This document shows, one piece after another, positions 9,837-17,359 of a DNA stretch of 64,000 bases. Position numbers and translations under genes: made by a program. The notes beneath the pieces are model-generated. The model saw only the letters and a list, made by a program, of their open reading frames with translations, searched no databases and was not told the DNA's origin. Source of the DNA: Arenibacter antarcticus. Lineage in GTDB: Bacteria > Bacteroidota > Bacteroidia > Flavobacteriales > Flavobacteriaceae. Each line of letters opens with the position of its first letter. Within the stretch, counting starts at the first letter, position 1. The DNA is taken from the NCBI RefSeq assembly GCF_041320605.1, contig NZ_CP166679.1, positions 1,612,001-1,676,000 on the forward strand, in the 5' to 3' direction.

Positions 9837-9858
9837 CAGCGTGCTTTCAGCGTGCTTT
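9837..9858 (+). repeat. Paired 11-bp repeats, probable integrase arm sites (left)
   Basis: CAGCGTGCTTT occurs twice in tandem here and twice in tandem at 30211-30232, in the same orientation. The position just inside each att core suggests arm-type binding sites of the island integrase. Confidence 0.6.
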
Positions 9859-10028
9859 TTTGAAATCCATTTTACTTTTTTTTTGCTAAAGTATAATTCT
9901 AGGCTTAGAAATCTTGTGGTCCTATCATGTACGATTGGACAGTATAATTGTATATGATTTTGTAAATGAAAAAATACTTGCTCCTTGTAAATAATTTCTA
10001 ATATTTTGACAACTGTACTTTCAGTATA

Positions 10029-10078
10029 CTTAGGATCTAGTGCGTGAGGTGTGAGAGTTCGAGTCTCTCCGCGTGCAC
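10029..10078 (+). pseudogene. 3' half of a tRNA-Leu(UAG) gene, fossil attachment site
   Basis: From the anticodon loop CTTAGGA (anticodon TAG) onward, the sequence reads as anticodon 3' stem TCTAG, a long variable arm, T-arm GAGAG-TTCGAGT-CTCTC, acceptor strand CGCGTGC and discriminator A. The 5' half is missing: the bases before the loop do not pair with TCTAG. A long variable arm plus TAG fits tRNA-Leu. The cut in the anticodon loop is what a tyrosine integrase leaves, so this is probably an att site of another element. Confidence 0.7.
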
Positions 10079-10085
10079 AAAGGGG

Positions 10086-10114
10086 AAGCCGACTTTTAGG
10101 AGTCCGCTTTTTTT
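10086..10114 (+). terminator. Terminator-like hairpin after the tRNA-Leu fragment
   Basis: AAGCCGACT pairs with AGTCCGCTT (one mismatch) and runs into seven T. It was probably carried with the tRNA fragment. Confidence 0.55.
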
Positions 10115-10194
10115 GTTTTGGTAAAACAATGTCAACAAACAAATGTAGGATTTGCTCTATTTAAAAAGTAGAACATTTTTGAGCTACCTTACAA

Positions 10195-10350
10195 GCGGGT
10201 CCTCAGTATGCTCCCTAATAAATAGAGGGGTCAACATGCTCCGGAATAATTTGAAAATTTGGCTATCTTCTTTTTCTAAGGAGGGTCAGCATCCGCCAGA
10301 ACGGCAGTTACCTATTGATTAGGCTTTAGAGGGGTCAGCATGCTCCAGTA
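10195..10350. repeat. Four degenerate copies of a GGGTCAGCATGCTCC motif (IS end debris)
   Basis: Variants occur near 10197, 10228, 10283 and 10332, and a weaker one near 37502. Repeated subterminal motifs of this kind resemble the ends of IS21-family elements in Bacteroidota, but no IstA/IstB coding sequence remains. The last copy abuts the truncated intron. Confidence 0.4.
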
Positions 10351-10361
10351 TATCCATCAGA

Positions 10362-10721
10362 TTGAAAAAGGGCGGAAGCTTCCTTCAGTTTGATTGTAAA
10401 ATGAGCCGAAAATCCAAGGCTCGAATCACGGGAGAACTCCGTAAACTTGCTTTCCATAAAAAAACCCAACGTGGGATACAGGATTTAGCAAATCTGCTGA
10501 ACCCCAAGATTCGCGGTTGGGTCCAGTATTACGGAAAGATAAGCCGTAGGAGCTTGCAACCAGTGTTCTATTACCTGCACAATCGTATGATCAGATGGAT
10601 ATTGAACAAGTATAAAAGCTTCAAGGGAAGCAAGATCAAAGCCGTAAAATGGCTTCGATTTATTACAAAGTCATATCCAAATTTGTTCTATCATTGGGAA
10701 TTGGGATACAAACTGGTCTAA
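10362..10721 (+). pseudogene. Group II intron maturase, C-terminal fragment only
   Basis: A 119-residue remnant of an intron-encoded reverse transcriptase/maturase. Only the end of the fingers-palm region and the maturase X domain survive (LLNPKIRGWVQYYGKISRRS, then WILNKYKSFKGS and the final YHWELGYKLV, typical of group II maturases). The reverse transcriptase motifs, including YADD, are gone; the 5' side is replaced by IS-end debris. It lies upstream of intron domains V and VI in the normal order. It cannot be active, but shows a full intron was once inserted here, on the plus strand, against the direction of the cassette genes. Confidence 0.85.
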
Positions 10722-10739
10722 CTATTTGGGCCTTACCGA

Positions 10740-10826
10740 CTGTATGACAAGAGCCGTATGAATGGAGAGGTTCATGTACGGTTCTGTGAGAGGTTTAGGG
10801 GTGAGACTCCCCTTTACCTACTCGAC
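10740..10826 (+). ncRNA. Group II intron domains V and VI
   Basis: GAGCCGTATGAATGG and TTCATGTACGGTTC form the domain V hairpin with the catalytic AGC-like base and GTACGGTTC 3' strand. GTTTAGGGGTGAGACTCCCC begins the following domain VI. The sequence ends in CTACTCGAC, after which cassette sequence TGTAACAC begins. The exact 3' splice point is either CTAC (10821) or CGAC (10826). Confidence 0.75.
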
Positions 10827-10835
10827 TGTAACACG

Positions 10836-11399
10836 TTATTTTTTATTATTCAACGGAAATGTAATTCCAACTGCAAATGCTCCAACAAACTGTTCTACGG
10901 ATGGTTGAAAGTAATAAGTAAATCCTAAATCAACGTTATTATTTTTCCCTAATTCTAGTCCAAACGAAAAAGGGATATGATAAATAATTCCGCTTTTGTC
11001 AATATTGTCAAATGTTGTTAATGTTTCAAATTTTCCAATCGATGTTCCTATTCCAATTTCAATGTATGGTGCTACCCAAGGAATTGGCGCACGCACTCTT
11101 GCTTTTCCCCCAAGCAAAAAAGCTTTTGATTCTGCTTTGTCATCAGTCGGATTATCATTTAGGTCTTTTCCATTCGAGCTTGTCAAAATAAAGCCTGCAT
11201 AAGGTCTAAATTCAATCCATGAAGCGACTTTCATTACTAATTCTCCTTGAGCAAAAAAGCCATCATCAGCTATTTCATCAACGCTATTATATGGCACACT
11301 AAGTCCATATCCAATTTGGGCATTTATTGATTTTTCCTTTATAAACTGTGCTTCAACTAAATTTGAAGTCATAACTAATAATATCAGAATTTTTCTCAT
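10836..11399 (-). CDS. Cassette: small outer-membrane beta-barrel protein
   Basis: 187 residues with a signal peptide (about 1-17, cleaved after VEA) and about eight amphipathic strands rich in Gly and aromatics, ending FAVGITFPLNNKK. It resembles opacity-type or OMP_b-brl proteins, but the family is not certain. The stop codon is about 8 nt from the TGTAACAC cassette end at 10827, and the ATG at 11399 abuts the complementary GTGTTAC at 11402, just before unit A. That fit places the gene in a cassette whose downstream unit was replaced by a group II intron. Confidence 0.75.
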   Translation of the reverse strand: MRKILILLVMTSNLVEAQFIKEKSINAQIGYGLSVPYNSVDEIADDGFFAQGELVMKVASWIEFRPYAGFILTSSNGKDLNDNPTDDKAESKAFLLGGKARVRAPIPWVAPYIEIGIGTSIGKFETLTTFDNIDKSGIIYHIPFSFGLELGKNNNVDLGFTYYFQPSVEQFVGAFAVGITFPLNNKK

Positions 11400-11407
11400 A
11401 ATGTGTT

Positions 11408-11533
11408 ACAACGTGTTTGTGTATGATTTCGTTGCGTGTTTTAGCAACTAATTTAGCAAATACAAACCAAATAGAAAATCCGCGAGGATTTTCGTAAGTA
11501 GGCGAGAACAAGCCATGGCTTATACATATTGTT
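11408..11533. repeat. attC-like unit A (interrupted by IS91-like copy 1)
   Basis: Starts ACAACGTG and ends ATATTGTT, where the IS begins; the missing AGC reappears after the IS at 13928. The outer arms pair (GTGTATGA with the TATACAT side), and the central hairpin GAAAATCC-gcga-GGATTTTC (11474-11493) matches that of other units. Confidence 0.75.
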
Positions 11534-11619
11534 GAACGAATCCTCCCTACCGGTCGGAAGCCTTTCCAGAGCAAAATACAACATTTCTTATATTTATAGT
11601 ACACTTAAAATTTACTGTT

Positions 11620-11737
11620 ATGTATAAAAAAAAGTAAAACGATAGTAGAGACCGCTATCGATGTAGTTCCTGGCTTTGAAAACCTTTGCAGGGAATTACA
11701 AAAGAGTTTCACAATCAATGGCAAGGCCGAGAGTACC
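11620..11737 (+). promoter_or_regulatory. Upstream reading frame with A8 tract before the IS91 recombinase
   Basis: An ATG at 11620 opens a frame that stops after the A8 tract at 11626-11633. Dropping one A joins it to the recombinase frame and adds 39 residues that complete the SAM-like core-binding domain. The same tract is in copy 2 at 17248-17255. Transcript slippage or frameshifting may therefore control recombinase synthesis. Confidence 0.45.
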
Positions 11738-12523
11738 TTGAACAACTACACGCGGTGCCTGGCACATTTGGCCCTCCATTACAAGCAAAGCCCGGAGGCG
11801 CTTTCTACCGAGTTGATCGATGATTATCTTTTTCATTGCAAGAACTTGCACAAGACTCCGTCTGAGAGCTTTTTTAAGCATACCGTTTTCGGTCTTCGTG
11901 CCATTTATAAGGTCTTGGGAATAAAAGAAAGGCATGTCAAGCTTCCGCAAATAAAGCGCCAGAATAAATTGCCCGTAGTGCTAAGCAAGGCCGAAGTACG
12001 GATCCTACTAAAAACGCCAAAATACCTAAAACACCGTTTGATACTCGGGATGCTCTACGGTTGTGGTCTAAGGAGCTACGAACTCTGCGCACTGCGCCTT
12101 TGCGATGTCGATTTTGACCGACAGACCGTTTTTGTGAAAAAGCAAAAGGGCAAAGTAGATCGGTACCTGCCCCTTAGCAAACACTTGGCACGAGGGCTAA
12201 AAAAATATATTGAAACAGAATCTCCCAAAACCTTCCTTTTCAACAGTCAGGTAACCGACAATGGGGCACCACGGCCCATTACCACCACTGGGATACAATG
12301 GGTGATCAAAGAAAACAGGAGTAAGGTAAACACCCACAAGACCATTACCGCCCATTGCCTGCGTCACACCTACGCTACGCATTTGCTGGAAGCAGGTCTC
12401 AATATTATAAGCCTGAAAGAGCTTTTGGGACATGCTTTTATCGAGACAACATTGGTATACCTACACGTTGCAAACACTGGGAGTTCGCACAAGTTCAGCC
12501 CGCTCGATACGCTATTTGAATAA
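11738..12523 (+). CDS. Tyrosine recombinase of IS91-like element, copy 1
   Basis: A 261-residue (from TTG) XerC/D-like site-specific recombinase. An N-terminal SAM-like DNA-binding domain (about 1-65) is followed by the catalytic domain with Arg112 (GCGLRSYEL), His206-x-x-Arg209 (HCLRH), His232 (LLGH) and Tyr241 (TTLVYLHVAN). The C-terminus ends SPLDTLFE, like XerC and IntI. The frame is open upstream to an A8 tract, so the native protein is probably about 300 residues. Its stop overlaps the transposase ATG (TAATG). Such recombinases accompany some IS91-family elements; here it may help choose the attC-like target. Confidence 0.88.
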   Translation: MNNYTRCLAHLALHYKQSPEALSTELIDDYLFHCKNLHKTPSESFFKHTVFGLRAIYKVLGIKERHVKLPQIKRQNKLPVVLSKAEVRILLKTPKYLKHRLILGMLYGCGLRSYELCALRLCDVDFDRQTVFVKKQKGKVDRYLPLSKHLARGLKKYIETESPKTFLFNSQVTDNGAPRPITTTGIQWVIKENRSKVNTHKTITAHCLRHTYATHLLEAGLNIISLKELLGHAFIETTLVYLHVANTGSSHKFSPLDTLFE

Positions 12524-13653
12524 TGCGCAGCCACTTCAAGGTAGCCGATGTGCTGGAGATGGAGCAGGACCAGATTTCGTCGCACGTATGTACAGGCTGG
12601 CATAGGCGTACCCTACATGCTATTCGTAGATGCCGGACACCTGCTATGGGAGGACATATAGATAAGTGCGATTGCTGCCATAAACTCCACATCAGTTACA
12701 ACAGTTGCAGGAATCGTCATTGTCCTACCTGTCAGGGACATAAAAGGGAGGGGTGGATACGGGCGCGGGAAAGCGAACTTCTGAGTGTGCCTTATTTCCA
12801 TGTGGTGTTTACCCTGCCCGCAGAGCTGAATATTTATGCCCTATCCCATCCGAAAATAATCTATGGGAGCCTGTTCAAAGCGGCTTGGGCAACCCTTGTA
12901 CAATTCGGTGCGAACCCAAAATACCTTGGCGCACAGATGGGTATGATCGCCATCCTTCATACATGGGGCCAAAACCTGAGCCTGCACCCCCACTTGCACT
13001 GTATTGTCCCCGGTGGCGGAGTGAACAGATCCGGCAAATGGAAACCAGCTAAAAACAAGGGGAAGTACCTATTCAATGTGAAATCGATGAGCGTCGTGTT
13101 CCGTGCAAAATATGTCGCATTGCTACGTAAGAAAAAACTGCCCGTTCCAAAAGAAACTTACAATAAACTCTTTGATAAAAATTGGGTAGTGTATGCGAAA
13201 CAGCAGTTCCATACACCAAAATATGTAGTGGAATACCTAGGCAGGTATACGCATAAGATAGCCATTAGTAATTATCGGATCAAACAATTGGACAAGGCGA
13301 ACAGAACGGTAACTTTCCAGATGAAGAACTACAAAAAAGGAGGCCAAAAGGAACTGCTCAAACTCTCCACATACGAATTTGTACGCCGATTTGCACTGCA
13401 TGTTCTGCCCAAGGGTTTTACACGGATACGGCATTACGGTATCTTGAGCAGTAGCTGGAAAAAAGAAAAGCTACCCGCCCTTCAAGATATGCTGGCCACA
13501 GAGCCGCTAAAACTCAAAGTGGAAAAGCCACCATTGCTCAAAGGGAAGTGTCCTATCTGCAAAAAGGGAAAATTGGTCACCGTTATGACCTTCGACGGGC
13601 GTGGACCTCCCCAATGCTGGAAGGAATTGCTGACGTTTACGAATCAACCATAG
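12523..13653 (+). CDS. IS91-family rolling-circle transposase, copy 1
   Basis: A 376-residue HUH nuclease transposase. The N-terminal zinc-binding domain has CDCCHKLH and CRNRHCPTCQ (residues 49-73). The HUH motif is HPHLHCIVPGGG near residue 155. The catalytic tyrosine region is YLGRYTHKIAISNYR near 240. It moves the element by rolling-circle single-strand transfer. ATG overlaps the recombinase stop, giving translational coupling. An in-frame CPICKKGK zinc knuckle lies near the C-terminus. Length and motifs are complete, so it looks active. Confidence 0.93.
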   Translation: MRSHFKVADVLEMEQDQISSHVCTGWHRRTLHAIRRCRTPAMGGHIDKCDCCHKLHISYNSCRNRHCPTCQGHKREGWIRARESELLSVPYFHVVFTLPAELNIYALSHPKIIYGSLFKAAWATLVQFGANPKYLGAQMGMIAILHTWGQNLSLHPHLHCIVPGGGVNRSGKWKPAKNKGKYLFNVKSMSVVFRAKYVALLRKKKLPVPKETYNKLFDKNWVVYAKQQFHTPKYVVEYLGRYTHKIAISNYRIKQLDKANRTVTFQMKNYKKGGQKELLKLSTYEFVRRFALHVLPKGFTRIRHYGILSSSWKKEKLPALQDMLATEPLKLKVEKPPLLKGKCPICKKGKLVTVMTFDGRGPPQCWKELLTFTNQP

Positions 13654-13940
13654 GAACTACTTGCAAACCGCGAGGCAGAAGCGCTATGCCTTAAGGTAAA
13701 TGTTAAACCAAAAAGAAACAGGACGGTTCGCCAAACTGGCGCAAAAGTTGGATTTAGGTCACTAGAAAAATGCCGAAGTTCAATTGTCAATACAAAAGCA
13801 CGGCAAGTCTGCCGAAATACGACTCCATAAAAAACGCTAAAAAGAAGGCTTTCCCCATAGAGGGAGACCGGATCCGTCAACAAGATATTCAGCCCTGGCC
13901 TATCGGCGGGCCGAATACTTAGTTATTAGCAGCTTTTTTT

Positions 13941-14198
13941 TTAATCGTAGTGAAATCTGCACTTTGCGATTAAAATTTCGCCTTCATTATATTGATAGAT
14001 CAATCTGTGCTCGCTATCGATTCTCCTTGACCAAAATCCAGCATATTTATGCTTCAGTGGTTCAGGTTTCCCAATTCCGTCGAAAGGGTTTCTAGCTATA
14101 TCTTTGAGAAGTTCATTTATTTTTTTTAATTTCTTTTTGTCAGTTTTCTGCCAATAAAGATAATCCTCCCAAGACTCGTCAACAAACATATATTTCAT
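13941..14198 (-). CDS. yoeB: Cassette: YoeB-type mRNA endonuclease toxin
   Basis: An 85-residue RelE-superfamily ribosome-dependent mRNA interferase. It has the YoeB pattern: WEDYLYWQ near the start, GKPEPLKHKYAGFWSRRID in the middle, SEHRLIYQ, and the terminal catalytic HYD (His83, Tyr84). Length is exactly normal. The start is 1 nt past the antitoxin stop, so the pair is co-transcribed antitoxin-first. It is a cargo of the array and probably stabilises it. Confidence 0.93.
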   Translation of the reverse strand: MKYMFVDESWEDYLYWQKTDKKKLKKINELLKDIARNPFDGIGKPEPLKHKYAGFWSRRIDSEHRLIYQYNEGEILIAKCRFHYD

Positions 14199-14199
14199 C

Positions 14200-14454
14200 T
14201 TAATCTACGGCTAAATCCTTATTGAAAGACACTCCACTTTTCAATTTTTCGATTGCGGAATCTAATCTCATTTCATTCTTACGAGAAGATAATTCATGAT
14301 TAGTTGCCATTAGAGAATTATATTCCTGAAGGGACATAACTACAATTCCAGAATCTTTGCCACGATTTATAATCAAAGTTTCAAAGTTTTTTGCAACTCT
14401 GTCCAAATAAGTTTTAATATCCTTTCTGAAATCAGAAACAGTTGTAATTTGCAT
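14200..14454 (-). CDS. yefM: Cassette: YefM/Phd-family antitoxin
   Basis: 84 residues from the ATG at 14454; a longer frame from 14490 adds a hydrophobic, unlikely N-terminus. The Phd/YefM fold is evident: MQITTVSDFRKDIKTYLDRV, then GIVVMSLQEYNSLMAT, followed by an acidic C-terminal toxin-binding tail. It binds and neutralises the adjacent YoeB toxin and represses its own promoter in known systems. Confidence 0.92.
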   Translation of the reverse strand: MQITTVSDFRKDIKTYLDRVAKNFETLIINRGKDSGIVVMSLQEYNSLMATNHELSSRKNEMRLDSAIEKLKSGVSFNKDLAVD

Positions 14455-14521
14455 AATATTGTATTTAATTAAGTACAAATATACGTACAATTAATGATAT
14501 TGCGTAATTTTTCCTATTCAT

Positions 14522-14646
14522 ACCAACGTTTAAACAATGATCTGTATAATCAGTCTTAATTGTTTTATTTTGGTCTTAAGTATTTTTTTTTTTTACAAAT
14601 TAAAAGTTAGTTTAAGGAGTCAATCTTGCGAATTTTGGGAATGTTC
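14522..14646. other. Degenerate region between toxin-antitoxin cassette and unit I
   Basis: ACCAACGTTTAAAC at 14522 looks like the start of a further unit, but no matching GTT end with complementary bases is found before unit I. It contains a long T-tract (about 14583-14595). Probably a decayed unit. Confidence 0.35.
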
Positions 14647-14773
14647 GCCAACGCCCGAGCTATGAGTAGTGCGGGATTTCAAAGCGATTCACTGTCCGCC
14701 CACACTAAACCTTGATAGATGCCAAAATACTGAATTTTAGCGATTCAGACCGCATTACGCTTAGCATCTATGT
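14647..14773. repeat. attC-like unit I (interrupted by IS110-family element)
   Basis: Starts GCCAACGCCCGAGC. The outer arm GAGCTAtgaGTAgTGCGG pairs with CCGCATTACgctTAGCatC at the other end. The 3' GTT end is displaced to 16212 by the IS. The start matches units E and F (CTATGAGTAGTGCGGG). Confidence 0.7.
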
Positions 14774-14820
14774 AAAAGCAGTAAGTCGAGTATCTTTAAG
14801 ATGAACTAAAAATTAAAGAT

Positions 14821-15876
14821 ATGAACACTCAAATTACTGCTACACCTAAGTTATTCATTGGTATCGACATACACAAGCGTAGTTGGAAAGTACATTGTGC
14901 GACTGATCTTTCATCCGGCAAGACTTTTAGCATGCAGCCTCATGCGGAATTGCTTTTGGAATATGTAACCAAACATTATCCAGCTTATGAAGTGTCTACC
15001 GCCTATGAGGCAGGCTGCTGCGGGTACCACGCACATCGTTGCTTTGTAAGTTACGGTTGGCGCTCATTGGTAGTCAATCCAGCCGATATTTTCAGAAAGG
15101 GCAAGGAGCGTCACACTAAGACAGACCGAATAGACGCGCAGCTTATAGCGCGTGAATTAAAAGATGACAGACTGAGTAGTATATGTGTTCCAGATAAATG
15201 TAGAGAGCAATTACGTAGTTTGTTTCGTCGTAGGAATGATTTGGTAAAGGATATGCGTCAGATCAAGAGCTATATCAAAATGCAGTTGTTGTATTATGGT
15301 ATTAGCATACCACAGGATCTTGATAACGACCATTGGAGCCATAAGTTTAGGGTTTGGGTTGATAGTCTGGATTTTGAGTATGATACTGGCAATGAAGTTT
15401 TGCGAAGCCGTATGCGCAGCTTTCGGTTTATTGATCAGGAGTTTCGTGATGTTTCTACATTATTGCGTCGATATACTAAAATACATTTCAAGAAAGATTA
15501 TATGCTTTTACGAAGTATTCCTGGGATAGGTCCAATAGTTGCCAGTGGTATTTTGAGTGAATTGGGAGACTTACGCCGTTTTAAGAATATTAAACATTTG
15601 GCCGGATATGTAGGTCTGGCGCCGGGCATTTACCAAAGTGGTGATACCGTCCGCCATACCGGTGTGAGTATGCGTGCTCACCGCTTAATACGAAGTTATT
15701 TCATAGAAGCTTCTTGGCAGGCTATTCGAACAGATCCCGTGATGCAGGGCTATTACCGCAAGCATCATGGAAAAAATGTGAAGAGTGTCATTGTAAAGGT
15801 AGCTAGGAAACTATTAAGTAGAACATTAGCTGTAATAAAGACGGAGACCCCTTATGTGATAGGGGTATTGGAATAA
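14821..15876 (+). CDS. IS110-family DEDD transposase
   Basis: A 351-residue recombinase. The N-terminal RuvC-like DEDD domain starts FIGIDIHKRSWKVH (first catalytic Asp) and continues with KTDRIDAQLIA. The C-terminal transposase_20 domain has RSIPGIGPIVASGILSELGD and HLAGYVGLAPG, followed by the serine-containing region SGDTVRHTGVSMRAHRL. In this family a structured bridge RNA from the element's noncoding end guides target choice. The long noncoding tail after the gene suits the IS1111-type layout. Confidence 0.92.
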   Translation: MNTQITATPKLFIGIDIHKRSWKVHCATDLSSGKTFSMQPHAELLLEYVTKHYPAYEVSTAYEAGCCGYHAHRCFVSYGWRSLVVNPADIFRKGKERHTKTDRIDAQLIARELKDDRLSSICVPDKCREQLRSLFRRRNDLVKDMRQIKSYIKMQLLYYGISIPQDLDNDHWSHKFRVWVDSLDFEYDTGNEVLRSRMRSFRFIDQEFRDVSTLLRRYTKIHFKKDYMLLRSIPGIGPIVASGILSELGDLRRFKNIKHLAGYVGLAPGIYQSGDTVRHTGVSMRAHRLIRSYFIEASWQAIRTDPVMQGYYRKHHGKNVKSVIVKVARKLLSRTLAVIKTETPYVIGVLE

Positions 15877-15879
15877 AAT

Positions 15880-16200
15880 TAAGAGGATGAACGGTAATAC
15901 AATAACTAAGCTCACCAAGAATAGTAGATTTGCTTGGATCACAAAACAATGTAGGTGGACATTACCCATGTATCACATCGGTTAGCAAGTGACCAGGCTT
16001 ATTATAACTTATAATCATACAGATGCTGGTGACCACTTCTGCTAAGACGTGGATCACATATAGGATGCCGAGCAAGTTATATGGTATTGAATTTTAAATG
16101 ATGCACAGCCTCATTCATAATTCAATACGTTTAAAACTAATATTATGAGATAGTTAAAGGATAAAATATTAACTTTAGAGAACTGGACTAGTGCTTTTCA
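15880..16200 (+). ncRNA. Candidate bridge RNA region of the IS110-family element
   Basis: A noncoding 320-bp tail with strong pairing potential: GGTTAGCAAGTGACCAGG (near 15983) can pair with CTGGTGACCACTTCTGCTAA (near 16025), and GATCACA repeats flank it. Position and length fit a bridge RNA, but boundaries and guide loops cannot be read with confidence. Confidence 0.4.
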
Positions 16201-16229
16201 TAGGATACATTGTTGTAGGTAGTCTTTTT

Positions 16230-17009
16230 CTATTTTTCATAGTCCAAATGTGGCATTGTAGGCAGTTTATATTTTCTTTTACTTAACTGTTCTATTGCCT
16301 GTTCCTTAGTCAGTCCCCATTTACTTGAGATATAATGAAAATGCGGTTGTCCACCTTTATATGCTTTCTCTTTCCCTTTTAGACTTTTATAGTTAGTAAA
16401 GAAACAATGCCAATTTTCATTATCTCCAATAAATTTTGCAACCATAACCACTCTGTGTTCTATAGCTTGTTTTAACTGTCCGTCCGACAATTCTGTTTCT
16501 CGACTTGTAGCCACAGTTCCATCTTCTTTAATGTGAGTGAAATCGGTTAAATCGGTTGGGTCAACTCCTTTTTGTGTATGACGAAAAGTATATTGGCTGA
16601 ATGTAAGTCCAAATTCTTTATAAGAGTAAATGATAAAAGCAAATAGCTCATAAGTTGATATAGTTTGTCCTTTAAGTAACTTTTCTTGGTCAGATTTTTT
16701 TTCCGATTCTAAAAGTCCCAGATAATTTGGTTTTATCTCGGTTGTGGATTTTTCAGAAAAAAACTCTTCCCAATCGGAAAGAGCTCTCTTTTCAAAGAGT
16801 CTTTGAATCTCGGGATCACTCATCTCAAGTTTCTTTTTCTCAAATTCTTTTTTCAAACCTGGTGAAATCGCCCAATACATTCTGATTTGTTTTTGAATAT
16901 AAGCATCTCGATAATATTCTATCGGATTAACAAATTCACAGTCTCCGATTTCAAATACAATGTATTTTCCATTTTCAACTGTTGGGTCTTTATATTCAAA
17001 AGTTTTCAT
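16230..17009 (-). CDS. Cassette: 259-aa protein of unknown function
   Basis: I do not recognise this family. The protein is soluble with no signal peptide or TM segment, highly charged in the first half, and carries HFHYISSKWGLTKEQ near the C-terminus and NENWHCFFTNY before it. The stop is 14 nt from the GTTGTAGGTA cassette end (16212), and the ATG is about 12 nt from the complementary TACCTACAAC before unit B (17035). That makes it a complete single-gene cassette. Possible roles are defence or a nucleotide/peptide-binding function, but nothing visible decides this. Confidence 0.75.
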   Translation of the reverse strand: MKTFEYKDPTVENGKYIVFEIGDCEFVNPIEYYRDAYIQKQIRMYWAISPGLKKEFEKKKLEMSDPEIQRLFEKRALSDWEEFFSEKSTTEIKPNYLGLLESEKKSDQEKLLKGQTISTYELFAFIIYSYKEFGLTFSQYTFRHTQKGVDPTDLTDFTHIKEDGTVATSRETELSDGQLKQAIEHRVVMVAKFIGDNENWHCFFTNYKSLKGKEKAYKGGQPHFHYISSKWGLTKEQAIEQLSKRKYKLPTMPHLDYEK

Positions 17010-17030
17010 TTTCGTTTTGTCAGATTACCT

Positions 17031-17155
17031 ACAACGTTTAGGCTATGATTTCGGTCTGGGAAATCCTTTAGGATTTTTCAGTTCGGAATCGTGCCGGATT
17101 AAAAGTAATGAATTTTATTGTTTGAAGAATGTAAGACTGAATTATAGCCCTTGTT
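17031..17155. repeat. attC-like unit B (interrupted by IS91-like copy 2)
   Basis: Starts ACAACGTTTAGGCTAT and ends ATAGCCCTTGTT. The outer arm GGCTAT pairs with ATAGCC, and the central hairpin is GGGAAATCC-ttta-GGATTTTTC. It is nearly identical to units D and G. The AGC of the core follows the IS at 19550. Confidence 0.85.
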
Positions 17156-17359
17156 GAACGAATCCTCCCTACCGGTCGGAAGCCTTTCCAGAGCAAAATA
17201 CAACATTTCTTATATTTATAGTACACTTAAAATTTACTGTTATGTATAAAAAAAAGTAAAACGATAGTAGAGACCGCTATCGATGTAGTTCCTGGCTTTG
17301 AAAACCTTTGCAGGGAATTACAAAAGAGTTTCACAATCAATGGCAAGGCCGAGAGTACC

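Larger units (their letters stand above)
11529..13930 (+). mobile_element. IS91-like element, copy 1 (2402-bp repeat)
   Basis: The block is repeated without visible change at 17151-19552. Shared flanking bases TTGTT and AGC belong to the target units, so the element proper is about 11534-13927. It encodes a tyrosine recombinase and, overlapping it, a Y2-type HUH transposase. The right end has a GGCC-type hairpin (near 13898-13912) like the origin end of rolling-circle IS. No terminal inverted repeat or target duplication is visible, as expected for IS91. Confidence 0.88.
14774..16211 (+). mobile_element. IS110-family element inside unit I
   Basis: About 1.44 kb with a DEDD transposase and about 335 bp of downstream noncoding DNA. 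The flanks CATCTATGT (left) and TGTTGTAGG (right) rejoin to a normal unit end. IS110 elements have no clear terminal repeats, so the ends are set only by the interrupted unit and may be off by a few bases. Confidence 0.75.

Noticed and set aside
9834-10142. 102-codon minus-strand ORF over the tRNA-Leu fragment
   Set aside because: It reads through tRNA-Leu 3' sequence and a terminator; the peptide is the usual false translation of that RNA.
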